A DNA stretch of 23,296 nucleotides from assembly GCA_964561545.1 (NCBI GenBank), contig CAZLQF010000036.1, positions 1-23,296 of the forward strand, read 5' to 3'. Of the stretch, positions 1 to 7,444 are shown one piece after another. The stretch is from CAZLQF01 sp964561545. GTDB lineage: Bacteria > Bacteroidota > Bacteroidia > CAILMK01 > CAYYUA01. The notes beneath the pieces were generated by a model. That model was not told the DNA's origin and made no database searches. It was given only the letters and a program-made list of their open reading frames with translations. The first letter of the stretch is position 1; each line of letters starts with the position of its first letter. The translations under genes were made by a program, and so were the position numbers.

Positions 1-1018
1 AGCTAAACACATTAAATGAAATCCTCTGTAAACCAACAATAGCGTTATTAAAAATGTTATAGCAGCTTTTCAGCTTTAATTAGCTTTTGATAGACCCCCC
101 GGCTTTTTCCCTGTCGCAGATCAAGGAAGTTTTTAAACAACTTCATTTTTTAAACTTTATTGAGTTTTTTCGAAATGAAGGGCAATTGTTGCTTGACCCC
201 TTAAAACTTCTCTGATCTGCTATTCACAAGGCCATCGCCTCAAAGCCTCAACTTGTTTGACTACGAAAAATCATCAAGGCCACCATCCCTATTTCTTGTG
301 AAATTTGGCGTTTCCGCCTTATAAAAATTTTGGGGAACCCTCCTTGTTTTGCTTTTATCAAGCAATGGCCACGTGCAGCAATCCAGTGTATTCCCTAACC
401 TTGTTTACTTACCAAAGCTAAAAGTACTAAACCTTTAAAAATGCTCAATAGTCCAGGGCAAAAGCTCAAATACAACTTGGGTTGTGGCAGGCAATAAAAG
501 CAAAATTTAGGTGGGTCAAAATTTTTATACAGCGGATGGCTTTTCTTTGGTTCCGTTTCTTTTGGCCATCCAAAAGAAATGAACATAGCACCAGTAAGGC
601 TGAATTCCTTTGGGCAGTATTTTTTAGCCCCCTCATTAGACGGCTCAATAAGCGACACCAATCCCTGCTTTTTATCCGAAGCTTAATGTTTCAATGCCTC
701 GTTTATAACACTAGTTGGTTTACGACCGGGTCAGGAATTCTGAAATTCTATAAATAATTAGTTTGGTGTAGTGGCTACAAAATCCCTTATTATTAGGCCT
801 TTAATCCTTAATAGTAGCGAGCTTAACCCTTGTAACACTTTCGAAAGTTTGGGCTAAAGATAGCTTGAATTTGAAGTTTTTTTACTTTTTAAGATCAACA
901 TGTAAAATTAAAATTGTACAAAAGCCCCAAATAGCTTAATGCTTCGGTTTAATGCCATCAACTATTTATAAATGGCCTCTGTAAAACCAAATCGTAACTA
1001 AAACAAATGCTTGAGCCA
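1..1018. other. Gene-free AT-rich region of about 1 kb
   Basis: I see no supported gene in this stretch. The only open frames of any length lie on opposite strands of the same segment (about 395-757), are under 95 codons, and have no recognisable domain, signal peptide or promoter. Their translations are rich in Phe, Trp, Lys and Pro, which fits chance translation or a decayed or repetitive element better than a normal protein. No tRNA-like arms or rRNA-like sequence are visible. The right part (about 830-1018) is probably the 3' flank of the permease gene that ends at 1019. Confidence 0.6.
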
Positions 1019-2092
1019 TTACTTTGGTGCTTTGTAGATCAAAACTAAGGTTAAAATTCCATAAATAATATTGGGCAGCCATACCGACAAAATGGGATTA
1101 AATCCCGCATTGATGGCAAAAGTTGTGGAAAATTGTAATAGTACGATGTAGCTGAAGGCAAGCAAAACCCCGAGTCCCAAATGCAAACCCATGCCACCTC
1201 TTACCCTTCTGGAGGAGATGCTTAAAGCCATAACAGCCAGGATAATGGTTGCAAATGGCAATGATTCCCGTTTATAACGTTCAACCATGTAAAGGGTCAC
1301 ATTTTTCTCACCCCGCATTTTCTCTTGTTGGATGAACAAGTCTAATTCAGGATTGGTCATGGCTTTAATGTTGAGCTTTTTCCGCCCAAAATGCTCAGGG
1401 TGTAAAGGTAGGGTAAGATCAAGGGTGTCCCCGGTTAAATATTCTTCCTCAAGGCTGTCAATTTTTCGAATACTGTAATTAATGGCTTTCCATTTTTTGT
1501 CTTTGTAATCCCAATTCACAATTTTTGAGCGAAGTTTGTAGCTTAACTTATCGTCTTCAAATTTTTCAAGCGAGAACCGGTAGCCTGTGCTGTCCCTGTA
1601 GTCAAAATTCTCCATGTATACGTAAATGTCCTTGGCCACTTGTCGATGGATGTTATGCTCTGTATTTTGATAAGGCCCTTTCAGGTATTTAGCCCTGAAT
1701 TTGTTCAGGTCAACGTTGCCTTTTGGTATCACATAGCCATTCAGGTAAAAAGATACCCCTGCAAAGAAAGCACCCACTAAAATATAGGGAATGATCAACT
1801 TGTAGAAATTAAAGCCAGCGGATAAAATGGCTACGATCTCAGAATTGTAAGCCATGCGGGAAGTAAAATAAATGACTGCTATAAAGATGAATAGAGGACT
1901 GAAAAGGTTGATGAAATAGGGAACAAAATTCATGTAATAATCAAAAACGATCTCATTGATGGTAGGCCCCTCTTCAATGAAATTGTCCATCCTTTCTGAA
2001 ATATCAAAAACAATGACGATCATTATGAACATGCCCAGCATGAACAAGAAAGTGGTAAAAAACTTTTTTATAATGTATTTATAAATGATCAT
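1019..2092 (-). CDS. LptF/LptG family (YjgP/YjgQ) LPS export permease
   Basis: A 357-residue inner-membrane protein, the usual length for the family. In known systems LptF and LptG pair with the ATPase LptB to extract lipopolysaccharide from the inner membrane and pass it through LptC and LptA to the outer membrane. The topology fits: three hydrophobic segments near residues 10-32, 52-76 and 95-118, a large periplasmic beta-rich domain (about 120-275), then three more helices (about 278-294, 302-322 and 336-353). The stretch LPFATIILAVMAL followed by SSRRVRGG is typical of the last helical bundle. It starts 4 nt after the tgt stop codon, so the two genes are almost certainly co-transcribed and probably translationally coupled. 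I cannot tell whether it is the LptF or the LptG paralogue. Family call firm. Confidence 0.92.
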   Translation of the reverse strand: MIIYKYIIKKFFTTFLFMLGMFIMIVIVFDISERMDNFIEEGPTINEIVFDYYMNFVPYFINLFSPLFIFIAVIYFTSRMAYNSEIVAILSAGFNFYKLIIPYILVGAFFAGVSFYLNGYVIPKGNVDLNKFRAKYLKGPYQNTEHNIHRQVAKDIYVYMENFDYRDSTGYRFSLEKFEDDKLSYKLRSKIVNWDYKDKKWKAINYSIRKIDSLEEEYLTGDTLDLTLPLHPEHFGRKKLNIKAMTNPELDLFIQQEKMRGEKNVTLYMVERYKRESLPFATIILAVMALSISSRRVRGGMGLHLGLGVLLAFSYIVLLQFSTTFAINAGFNPILSVWLPNIIYGILTLVLIYKAPK

Positions 2093-2096
2093 GGGC

Positions 2097-3227
2097 CTAT
2101 AGCCGGGTGCTTACTTTTGCTTCCATGGATGCTTTCCATGATTTAAACGTTGCTTCCTTTATTTTGTGCTTGGCTTCATCCATTAGCCATAAGTAAAATA
2201 CCAAATTTTGAATTGACGCAATTTGTGCACCAAGAATTTCATTGCTATGCATTAAATGCCTAATATAAGCTTTGGTGTAATAATGATCCAGGTAGCTCAA
2301 AGGCGGATCATTCACAGGCGTGAAATCTTTTTTCCATTTTTTATTTTTGATGTTGATGATGCCTTCCGGCGTATACATTAAACCGTGCCGAGCATTACGG
2401 GTAGGAATGACGCAGTCGAACATGTCAATGCCCAATTCAATGCCATTCAAAATATTAGCTGGCGTGCCTACGCCCATCAGGTAACGGGCCTGATCAGCTG
2501 GTAATTGCTCACATACACGTCCTGTCATTTCATACATTTGGTCCACAGGCTCGCCAACCGACAACCCACCGATGGCAATTCCAACGGTATTTTTTTCAGC
2601 CATGTATTCGGTTGATTGCATTCTTAAATCCTTATAAACGCTTCCCTGAATAATGGGGAAAAGTGTTTGATCGTAACCATAAAGCGGTGTAGTTGCATGG
2701 AATCGCTCAAGACAAAGATCAAGCCAGCGGTGGGTTAAATCCATTGAGTTTTGGGCATATTCATAGGAGCAAGGGTAAGGCGTGCATTCATCAAAGGCCA
2801 TGATGATATCAGCTCCGATCGATCTTTGAATGTCCACCACACTTTGAGGCGTAAACATATGAGAAGCCCCATCGATGTGCGATTGGAATTGAACGCCTTC
2901 CTCTGAGATCTTACGGATCTTACCCAACGAATAAACTTGGTAACCGCCAGAATCTGTTAATATGGGCCGCTTCCATCCCATGAATTGGTGCAGGCCACCA
3001 GCTGCTTCGATAATGGTAGTTCCAGGCCTTAAAAAGAGATGGTAAGTGTTGCCAAGCAAAACCTGGGCCCGGATGTCATTTTCCAATTCCCTTTGGTGGA
3101 TGCCTTTTACGCTGCCAAGGGTTCCAACCGGCATAAACGTTGGCGTTTCAAAACTTCCATGGTCGGTTTCAAAGCGTCCCGATCTTGCATTGGTTTGTTG
3201 ATCAGTGGTTAATACCGAAAATTTCAT
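2097..3227 (-). CDS. tgt: Queuine/preQ1 tRNA-guanine transglycosylase
   Basis: A 376-residue protein, normal length for bacterial Tgt, which exchanges the wobble guanine (G34) of GUN-anticodon tRNAs for preQ1 in queuosine synthesis. Catalytic motifs are intact: D92 in LTDSGGYQ (general base), D146 in FDEC, Q194 in IIQG, G220-G221 in the IGGLSVGE loop, and the nucleophile D271 in MFDCVIPTRNARHG. The odd part is the zinc site. The family normally has CxCxxC followed about 26 residues later by a His in IHNL. Here residues 302-312 hold no Cys, and the IHNL-like motif reads IQNL (Q340), so all four ligands are missing. The rest of the C-terminus aligns well by eye, so this looks like family divergence and not damage. 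It is first in a two-gene unit with the LPS permease. Confidence 0.95.
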   Translation of the reverse strand: MKFSVLTTDQQTNARSGRFETDHGSFETPTFMPVGTLGSVKGIHQRELENDIRAQVLLGNTYHLFLRPGTTIIEAAGGLHQFMGWKRPILTDSGGYQVYSLGKIRKISEEGVQFQSHIDGASHMFTPQSVVDIQRSIGADIIMAFDECTPYPCSYEYAQNSMDLTHRWLDLCLERFHATTPLYGYDQTLFPIIQGSVYKDLRMQSTEYMAEKNTVGIAIGGLSVGEPVDQMYEMTGRVCEQLPADQARYLMGVGTPANILNGIELGIDMFDCVIPTRNARHGLMYTPEGIINIKNKKWKKDFTPVNDPPLSYLDHYYTKAYIRHLMHSNEILGAQIASIQNLVFYLWLMDEAKHKIKEATFKSWKASMEAKVSTRL

Positions 3228-3266
3228 GTAAAGAAAGTTACCATATTATCTTTCAAATATTCCAAT

Positions 3267-3274
3267 TAGTTTTG
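3267..3274 (+). promoter_or_regulatory. Candidate -7 box (TAGTTTTG) for the glycosyltransferase-rsmG unit
   Basis: TAGTTTTG matches the Bacteroidota -7 consensus TAnnTTTG and lies 33 nt before the chosen ATG at 3308. No TTTG is found at the expected -33 position, so this is a half-match only. It supports the shorter start, because a start at 3140 would lie upstream of this box and inside tgt. Confidence 0.35.
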
Positions 3275-3307
3275 TTGCTGTTACAAGGCTCAAATGCTTT
3301 TCCGCAA

Positions 3308-4435
3308 ATGGATATTCTTTTACCATATTTACTTGATCCTTGGTTTATTATACTGGGTGTTGTGTTTTTAGCCCAGGTTTTAATTTATCTGGGCTTGTTT
3401 GGTAAACTTGCCTTTTTTAAGCCTGATTGCAGCCTGCCAATTAACCAGCAACCTGTTTCAATTATCATTTCTGCTAAAAATGAAGCTGCAAATCTAAAGG
3501 AAAATTTGCCGGCCATTTTAGAGCAGGATTATCCGGATTATGAGGTGATTGTCATCAATGATCAATCAGAAGATGGCACGCTAAAAGTCCTGGAAGAATT
3601 ACAAAACCATTACAACCACTTGGGCATTGTAAATATCGAGGATTATATTAAAAAAGGGAAAGGAAAGAAATTTGGCATTACCCTGGCCATTAAAAAGGCT
3701 CAACACGATGTTTTATTATTTACTGATGCAGATTGTAAGCCTGGCTCCCATCAGTGGATCAATTACATGCAGCGGCATTATCCAGATCGCCAGATTGTCC
3801 TTGGGTTTTCTCCAATGGAGCAAGGTAAAGGAATAGTGGCCAACTTCGGGAAATACGATGCGTTTTACACGGCCTTACAGTATTTTTCGATGGCCATTGC
3901 TGGCTTCCCTTATATGGGTGTTGGCAGGAATTTATCTTATTCCAAAGCCCTTTTCATGGATCAAAAAGGGTTTGCCAAACACATGCACATCGCATCCGGA
4001 GACGATGATTTGTTTGTGAATACTTATGCAAACAGCGAAAATACAGGATTCGAGCTTTGCAAGGAATCTTTCCTTTACACGAGCCCTCCACAAACTTTAC
4101 GTGAATGGTGGCAGCAAAAGCAACGGCATCTAAGAACAGGTCGTTATTACAAAAGCGGGCATCGCACGGTTTTGGGGTTGATTTGGTTCCTTCAATTCCT
4201 GCTTTATGCTGGATTGATCATTGCCTTGGTTTTCAATCCCTACCAATACGGCCTTTGGGCCCTTTTATTGCTAAAATGGACGCTTATGGGCATCGTATAT
4301 GGCAATGCCCTTGCCAAATTCAACATGTTTTACATGTTATTGCCGGCTTATTTTTGGGACCTGTTGTACCAACTTTTTTACTACCCGCTTATGGGTGTGG
4401 TAGTATTGGTAAAAAGCAAATCCAATGATTGGTAA
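3308..4435 (+). CDS. Membrane-anchored family 2 glycosyltransferase
   Basis: A 375-residue protein with a GT-A (GT2) domain between membrane segments. One N-terminal helix (about 5-30) is followed by the catalytic domain: VSIIISAKNEA (50-60), INDQSEDGT near D85, the metal-binding DAD at 140-142, SGDDD at 230-234 as the probable catalytic-base region, and QKQRH at 270-274, a QxxR(W/H)-type acceptor motif. About three helices follow (about 287-308, 313-333 and 338-367). This layout suits transfer of a sugar to a lipid or growing polysaccharide at the inner membrane; the substrate cannot be read from sequence. The frame stays open upstream to 3140, but that part overlaps tgt antisense and reads poorly, so I chose the ATG at 3308. 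Its end overlaps rsmG by 11 nt. Confidence 0.87.
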   Translation: MDILLPYLLDPWFIILGVVFLAQVLIYLGLFGKLAFFKPDCSLPINQQPVSIIISAKNEAANLKENLPAILEQDYPDYEVIVINDQSEDGTLKVLEELQNHYNHLGIVNIEDYIKKGKGKKFGITLAIKKAQHDVLLFTDADCKPGSHQWINYMQRHYPDRQIVLGFSPMEQGKGIVANFGKYDAFYTALQYFSMAIAGFPYMGVGRNLSYSKALFMDQKGFAKHMHIASGDDDLFVNTYANSENTGFELCKESFLYTSPPQTLREWWQQKQRHLRTGRYYKSGHRTVLGLIWFLQFLLYAGLIIALVFNPYQYGLWALLLLKWTLMGIVYGNALAKFNMFYMLLPAYFWDLLYQLFYYPLMGVVVLVKSKSNDW

Positions 4436-5069
4436 TGATCGGGCTGTGCTTCAGCATTATTTTCCAGAAATGAAGGATGATACCGTGGAGCAATTGGTCC
4501 AGCTAAGAGAACTCGTTGCTACGTGGAATCAAAAAATCAACTTGGTTTCAAGGCAAGACATCGGCCATCTGGTTGAGCATCATATCCTTCATGCTTTAGC
4601 CCTTTACAAGATCATTGAACTTGAGCCAGAAACCAAAATTATGGATGTAGGTTCGGGAGGTGGTTTTCCAGCACTTCCGCTGGCTATATTGCAACCAGAA
4701 GTTGAATTTGTATTGGTAGATTCGGCACTTAAGAAAATGAATGCAGTTTCGGATATTGGAGCTCAATTGGGATTGACAAATGTGAGGACCAAACATCAAC
4801 GCGTAGAAAAAGAAAAAGAACGGGTTGATTTTGTATTGGGGCGGGCGGTCACCAATTTACCACGCTTCTTAGGATGGGTGAAACAAAATGTGCGATCAGG
4901 ATCTTTTAATGCCCTTCCCAACGGGATATTTTATTGGAAAGGTGGGGACCTGGAGCCTGAGATTCAAGAGACGGTCCCTGATCATAAGCTATTTTATTTG
5001 GAAGATTATTTTGAATCCGAATTTGTTCAGGAAAAATACATTGTTTACTTGCCAATATCGTACCTATGA
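4425..5069 (+). CDS. rsmG: 16S rRNA (guanine527-N7)-methyltransferase RsmG
   Basis: A 214-residue Rossmann-fold methyltransferase, normal length for RsmG (GidB), which methylates N7 of G527 in 16S rRNA using S-adenosylmethionine. The SAM-binding motif is MDVGSGGGFP (residues 73-82), followed by LVDSALKKMNAV with D99 as the probable ribose-binding acidic residue. The N-terminal stretch WNQKINLVSRQDI, with EHHILHALAL, is also typical. It overlaps the 3' end of the glycosyltransferase gene by 11 nt, so the two are co-transcribed and probably coupled in translation. No promoter of its own is evident. Identification is secure. Confidence 0.95.
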   Translation: MIGNDRAVLQHYFPEMKDDTVEQLVQLRELVATWNQKINLVSRQDIGHLVEHHILHALALYKIIELEPETKIMDVGSGGGFPALPLAILQPEVEFVLVDSALKKMNAVSDIGAQLGLTNVRTKHQRVEKEKERVDFVLGRAVTNLPRFLGWVKQNVRSGSFNALPNGIFYWKGGDLEPEIQETVPDHKLFYLEDYFESEFVQEKYIVYLPISYL

Positions 5070-5108
5070 CAGGTTCTGTTCAATCCATAATAATCAGTAT
5101 TTAAAAAA

Positions 5109-5148
5109 TCCTCGCTAATCGTAATTACGCGCCTATCCTGAGCGAGGG
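5109..5148. repeat. Inverted repeat CCTCGCT / AGCGAGG downstream of rsmG
   Basis: Perfect 7-bp arms at 5110-5116 and 5141-5147 flank a 24-nt centre that itself holds the 10-bp palindrome CGTAATTACG (5120-5129). It lies about 40 nt past the rsmG stop. No T-run follows, so it is not a standard intrinsic terminator. It may be a small dispersed repeat or a transcript-end structure. Confidence 0.4.
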
Positions 5149-5281
5149 GTCTAACCCTTCGCATTAAAATGAAACATCTGTCATAGCCTCTTTTAGCCCT
5201 GTCTCAAAGTTTATAACCCGCAATCACCATTTAATGATTGCTTTAGCATTGGCTGACAATTTTTTGTCATTGGCCAGGCAT

Positions 5282-5317
5282 AAAAAAAGGGCTGCCAATT
5301 GAATGACAACCCTTTTT
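5282..5317 (-). terminator. Intrinsic terminator of the ferritin-like gene
   Basis: AAAAAGGG (5284-5291) and CCCTTTTT (5310-5317) form perfect 8-bp outer arms, with partial pairing continuing inside. On the minus strand the stem is followed by a run of seven T. It starts 20 nt after the stop codon of the gene ending at 5338. The A-rich and T-rich flanks on both sides could let it act in both directions and also stop rsmG transcripts. A second small dyad, TAAGATC-G-GATCTTA (5326-5340), overlaps the stop codon. Confidence 0.62.
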
Positions 5318-5337
5318 AAAAAGCTTAAGATCGGATC

Positions 5338-5793
5338 TTAGCGGTTAATTCCTTTTAGAAAACCCTCGAATAAATTGAGGTGCTTTTCTTCATCGGACAT
5401 CAACTCTACTGCCAAATCCTGCGTTACAAAGTCTATGCCATCAGTGACCTTGATGATGTGTTGGTAGCCATTGACCGCATCCTTTTCAGCTTCAACGACT
5501 CCTTCAACAACCGCTTTAACGTCAGTAGTATCCTGCGGAGGTTGTAAGGATTTTTGTTCTGGTTTGAATTGCTCTGAGCCATCTATATCGCCTCCAAGTT
5601 CCTTAATGCGTGCAGCCAATCGCTGGGCATGCCCAATTTCATCGGTTACTTCTTTTTCGAGGCTTTCCTTAATTTCTTGTGCAGAAACGCCATCCAGATG
5701 GACGGAGTTGGCTATGTAGTTCATTACGGTTTCCAGCTCTTTCCAGTAGGATGATTTGAGCGCATTGATAATTTCTTGATTTTTGTTTGCCAT
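5338..5793 (-). CDS. Ferritin-like diiron-domain protein (bacterioferritin/Dps-like)
   Basis: A 151-residue, almost entirely helical protein with the four-helix ferritin-like pattern. Candidate diiron ligands fall in order: E19 or E21 in helix 1, E52xxH55 in helix 2 (DEIGH), E101 or E103 in helix 3, and E135xxH138 in helix 4 (DEEKH). Two ExxH motifs separated by a Glu-bearing helix is the classic arrangement for ferritins, bacterioferritins and related oxidases. I see no Met that clearly serves as a bacterioferritin haem ligand. Likely role: iron storage or detoxification, or peroxide consumption, in the cytoplasm. It appears monocistronic, with its own terminator and a 12-bp palindrome 17 nt upstream of the start codon. 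The exact subfamily is uncertain. Confidence 0.85.
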   Translation of the reverse strand: MANKNQEIINALKSSYWKELETVMNYIANSVHLDGVSAQEIKESLEKEVTDEIGHAQRLAARIKELGGDIDGSEQFKPEQKSLQPPQDTTDVKAVVEGVVEAEKDAVNGYQHIIKVTDGIDFVTQDLAVELMSDEEKHLNLFEGFLKGINR

Positions 5794-5809
5794 TATTTTA
5801 GCTTTTAAA

Positions 5810-5821
5810 AATTGTACAATT
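5810..5821. promoter_or_regulatory. 12-bp perfect palindrome upstream of the ferritin-like gene
   Basis: AATTGTACAATT is a perfect palindrome ending 17 nt upstream of the ATG of the gene at 5338-5793. Its place in the leader or promoter region fits an operator for a dimeric regulator, for example a redox- or metal-responsive one. The regulator is not identifiable from this window. AT-rich palindromes of this length can also arise by chance. Confidence 0.33.
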
Positions 5822-5891
5822 CATGTTAGGTAGTTGTTAGTATGCATAATATCTCAACTATACACTTTTCCCCACCTAATTGTTCCCTTTA

Positions 5892-6578
5892 TTAATTGTA
5901 CATAAAAGCATATTGAATGATATTGGCGCCCATTTTCAAGGCTTTCATGCGTTTTTCTTGAGGATTGTTGTGCACTTCTTCGTCCTCCCATCCATCACCA
6001 AGGTCCGTTTCATAGGTATAATAGAGTACCAATCGGCCTTTGTGCATAATACCAAAGCCCTGAGAGGGTTTTCCATCGTGTTTGTGTATTTTAGGAGGAC
6101 CGTTGTTAAACTCAAATGCTTGATGGTAAATAGCATGATCATAAGGTAATTCGACCAATTCCTGATCCGGAAAAACTTTTTTTAGCTCTTTGCGAATGTA
6201 TTGATCCATACCATAGTTATCGTCAATGTGAAGAAATCCACCACCGATCAAGTAATTCCTGAGGTTATTGGCTTCGTGTTGGTTGAAAGCAACATTGCCA
6301 TGGCCTGTCATGTAAAGGAAAGGGTAGTTGAAAATTTCAGGACTTCCTGCTTTTACTGTCGCTGCCTCTGCAGCCATATTGGTGCCAATGTTCCGGTTGG
6401 TAAATTCTATTAAATTGGGCAATGAGGTTGGATTGGCATACCAATCACCGCCACCACGGTATTTTAACCTTCCAATTTGGACAGTGCTTGCCTCTGGCGG
6501 TGTTGCACTTTGGAAAATGAAAAGTGAAGTAAGCAGGATGCCGGCAAGTTTAAGGTTGATGTGTTTGCCTTTTTGCAT
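5892..6578 (-). CDS. DUF4159-family exported protein
   Basis: A conserved protein recognised as DUF4159, a family common in Bacteroidota. Diagnostic stretches are LKYRGGGDWYANPTSLPNL, PFLYMTGHGNV, GGGFLHIDDNYGMD, LPYDHAIYH, KIHKHDGKPSQGFGI and ETDLGDGWEDEEVHN. The fold is believed to resemble class I glutamine amidotransferases, but I see no clear catalytic Cys, and the function is unknown. I chose the start at 6578 (228 residues) because it gives a good signal peptide: MQKGKH, then a hydrophobic core (LAGILLTSLFIF), then a small-residue cleavage region. The frame continues upstream to an ATG at 6695, which would overlap the rsmE stop as ATGA, a typical coupling signal. The longer 267-residue form is therefore a real alternative, although its extra 39 residues look unlike a leader peptide. 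It lies in an apparent unit with rsmE. Confidence 0.85.
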   Translation of the reverse strand: MQKGKHINLKLAGILLTSLFIFQSATPPEASTVQIGRLKYRGGGDWYANPTSLPNLIEFTNRNIGTNMAAEAATVKAGSPEIFNYPFLYMTGHGNVAFNQHEANNLRNYLIGGGFLHIDDNYGMDQYIRKELKKVFPDQELVELPYDHAIYHQAFEFNNGPPKIHKHDGKPSQGFGIMHKGRLVLYYTYETDLGDGWEDEEVHNNPQEKRMKALKMGANIIQYAFMYN

Positions 6579-6691
6579 TTTGATAAAAACCCTTGAAAAG
6601 CAAGTTGTCAACTTTGTATTGCGAACTGCCAATTTAATTTGCTCAAACACATGGTTTGAACCAAAGTTAGGAACTGAGATCATTGAATTTT

Positions 6692-7408
6692 TCATATTAA
6701 ATACTTGGTTTGGATCATGGTTAAAGCTACGAAAGCTGCTGTTTCTGTTCTTAAGCGGGCCTGACCGAGGTTAACAGATTTGAATCCCTCTTCTTGGGCA
6801 TTCTGGATTTCTTCTTGGTCAAAATCCCCTTCCGGCCCAATTAAAATATATACATACATAGCTCTTTGATCGAGCTGATGCCAAAGCAATTCCGTTTCTT
6901 TGGTATAACAATGGGCCATCAATTTTGATGAATCCTGAGCCCTGGTTCCATGTAAAAACGCTTTAAATGGCATTAAGCCATGATATATGGGCTTGTGCAA
7001 TTTTAATGACTGTTTCATAGCACTGGTAAGGATCCTTTCGGTGCGATCTTCACGTACTTTAGTTCTTTCTGTTTGGCTTGTTTGAATAAACGTTAACGAT
7101 TGAATACCGATCTCTGTTGCTTTTTCTACCAACCACTCAAGCCGGTTCCGGTTTTTTAAAGGCGCCATTGCCAAATGAACCAAGGGTTGATTGGGTTCAT
7201 GATATTGGTAATCCTGAATTTCGATTCTACAAGCTTTTTGCTTTGCTGCAATGATTGTGCCTCTGTAGGAGCCGCCTTTACCATCGGTTAACCAGATTGC
7301 ATGGCCTTCCTTGAGCCTTAATACCTTGATGGCATGCCGGCTTTCTTCTTCATTCAGAGAAATTTCATTTATTTTCGGATTTAGTTCCGGTTCGTAAAAT
7401 AGGTTCAA
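6692..7408 (-). CDS. rsmE: 16S rRNA (uracil1498-N3)-methyltransferase RsmE
   Basis: A 238-residue SPOUT-class methyltransferase, normal length for RsmE, which methylates U1498 of 16S rRNA. An N-terminal PUA-like domain (about 1-70, with SRHAIKVLRLKEGHAIWLTDG) precedes the knotted SAM-binding domain, with LIGPEGDF at 189-196 and LGQARLRTETA at 214-224 forming the trefoil knot. The start codon is TTG (7406-7408). No ATG is available, because an in-frame stop lies six codons upstream and the next Met is deep in the protein; the N-terminus NLFYEP also matches the family. It is divergent from the NhaC gene with only 36 nt between start codons. The DUF4159 gene lies directly downstream. Confidence 0.94.
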   Translation of the reverse strand: MNLFYEPELNPKINEISLNEEESRHAIKVLRLKEGHAIWLTDGKGGSYRGTIIAAKQKACRIEIQDYQYHEPNQPLVHLAMAPLKNRNRLEWLVEKATEIGIQSLTFIQTSQTERTKVREDRTERILTSAMKQSLKLHKPIYHGLMPFKAFLHGTRAQDSSKLMAHCYTKETELLWHQLDQRAMYVYILIGPEGDFDQEEIQNAQEEGFKSVNLGQARLRTETAAFVALTMIQTKYLI

Positions 7409-7444
7409 AATAAGCCACTTTATTTACCAACACGAAATTAACAA

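Noticed and set aside
395..757. Opposing small frames of 60 to 91 codons as real genes
   Set aside because: They overlap each other on both strands, have odd composition, no domain, no leader and no promoter. Kept only as a possible repeat.
3140..3307. Longer N-terminus for the glycosyltransferase
   Set aside because: It runs antisense into the tgt coding region, reads unlike the family, and lies upstream of a -7 box at 3267-3274.
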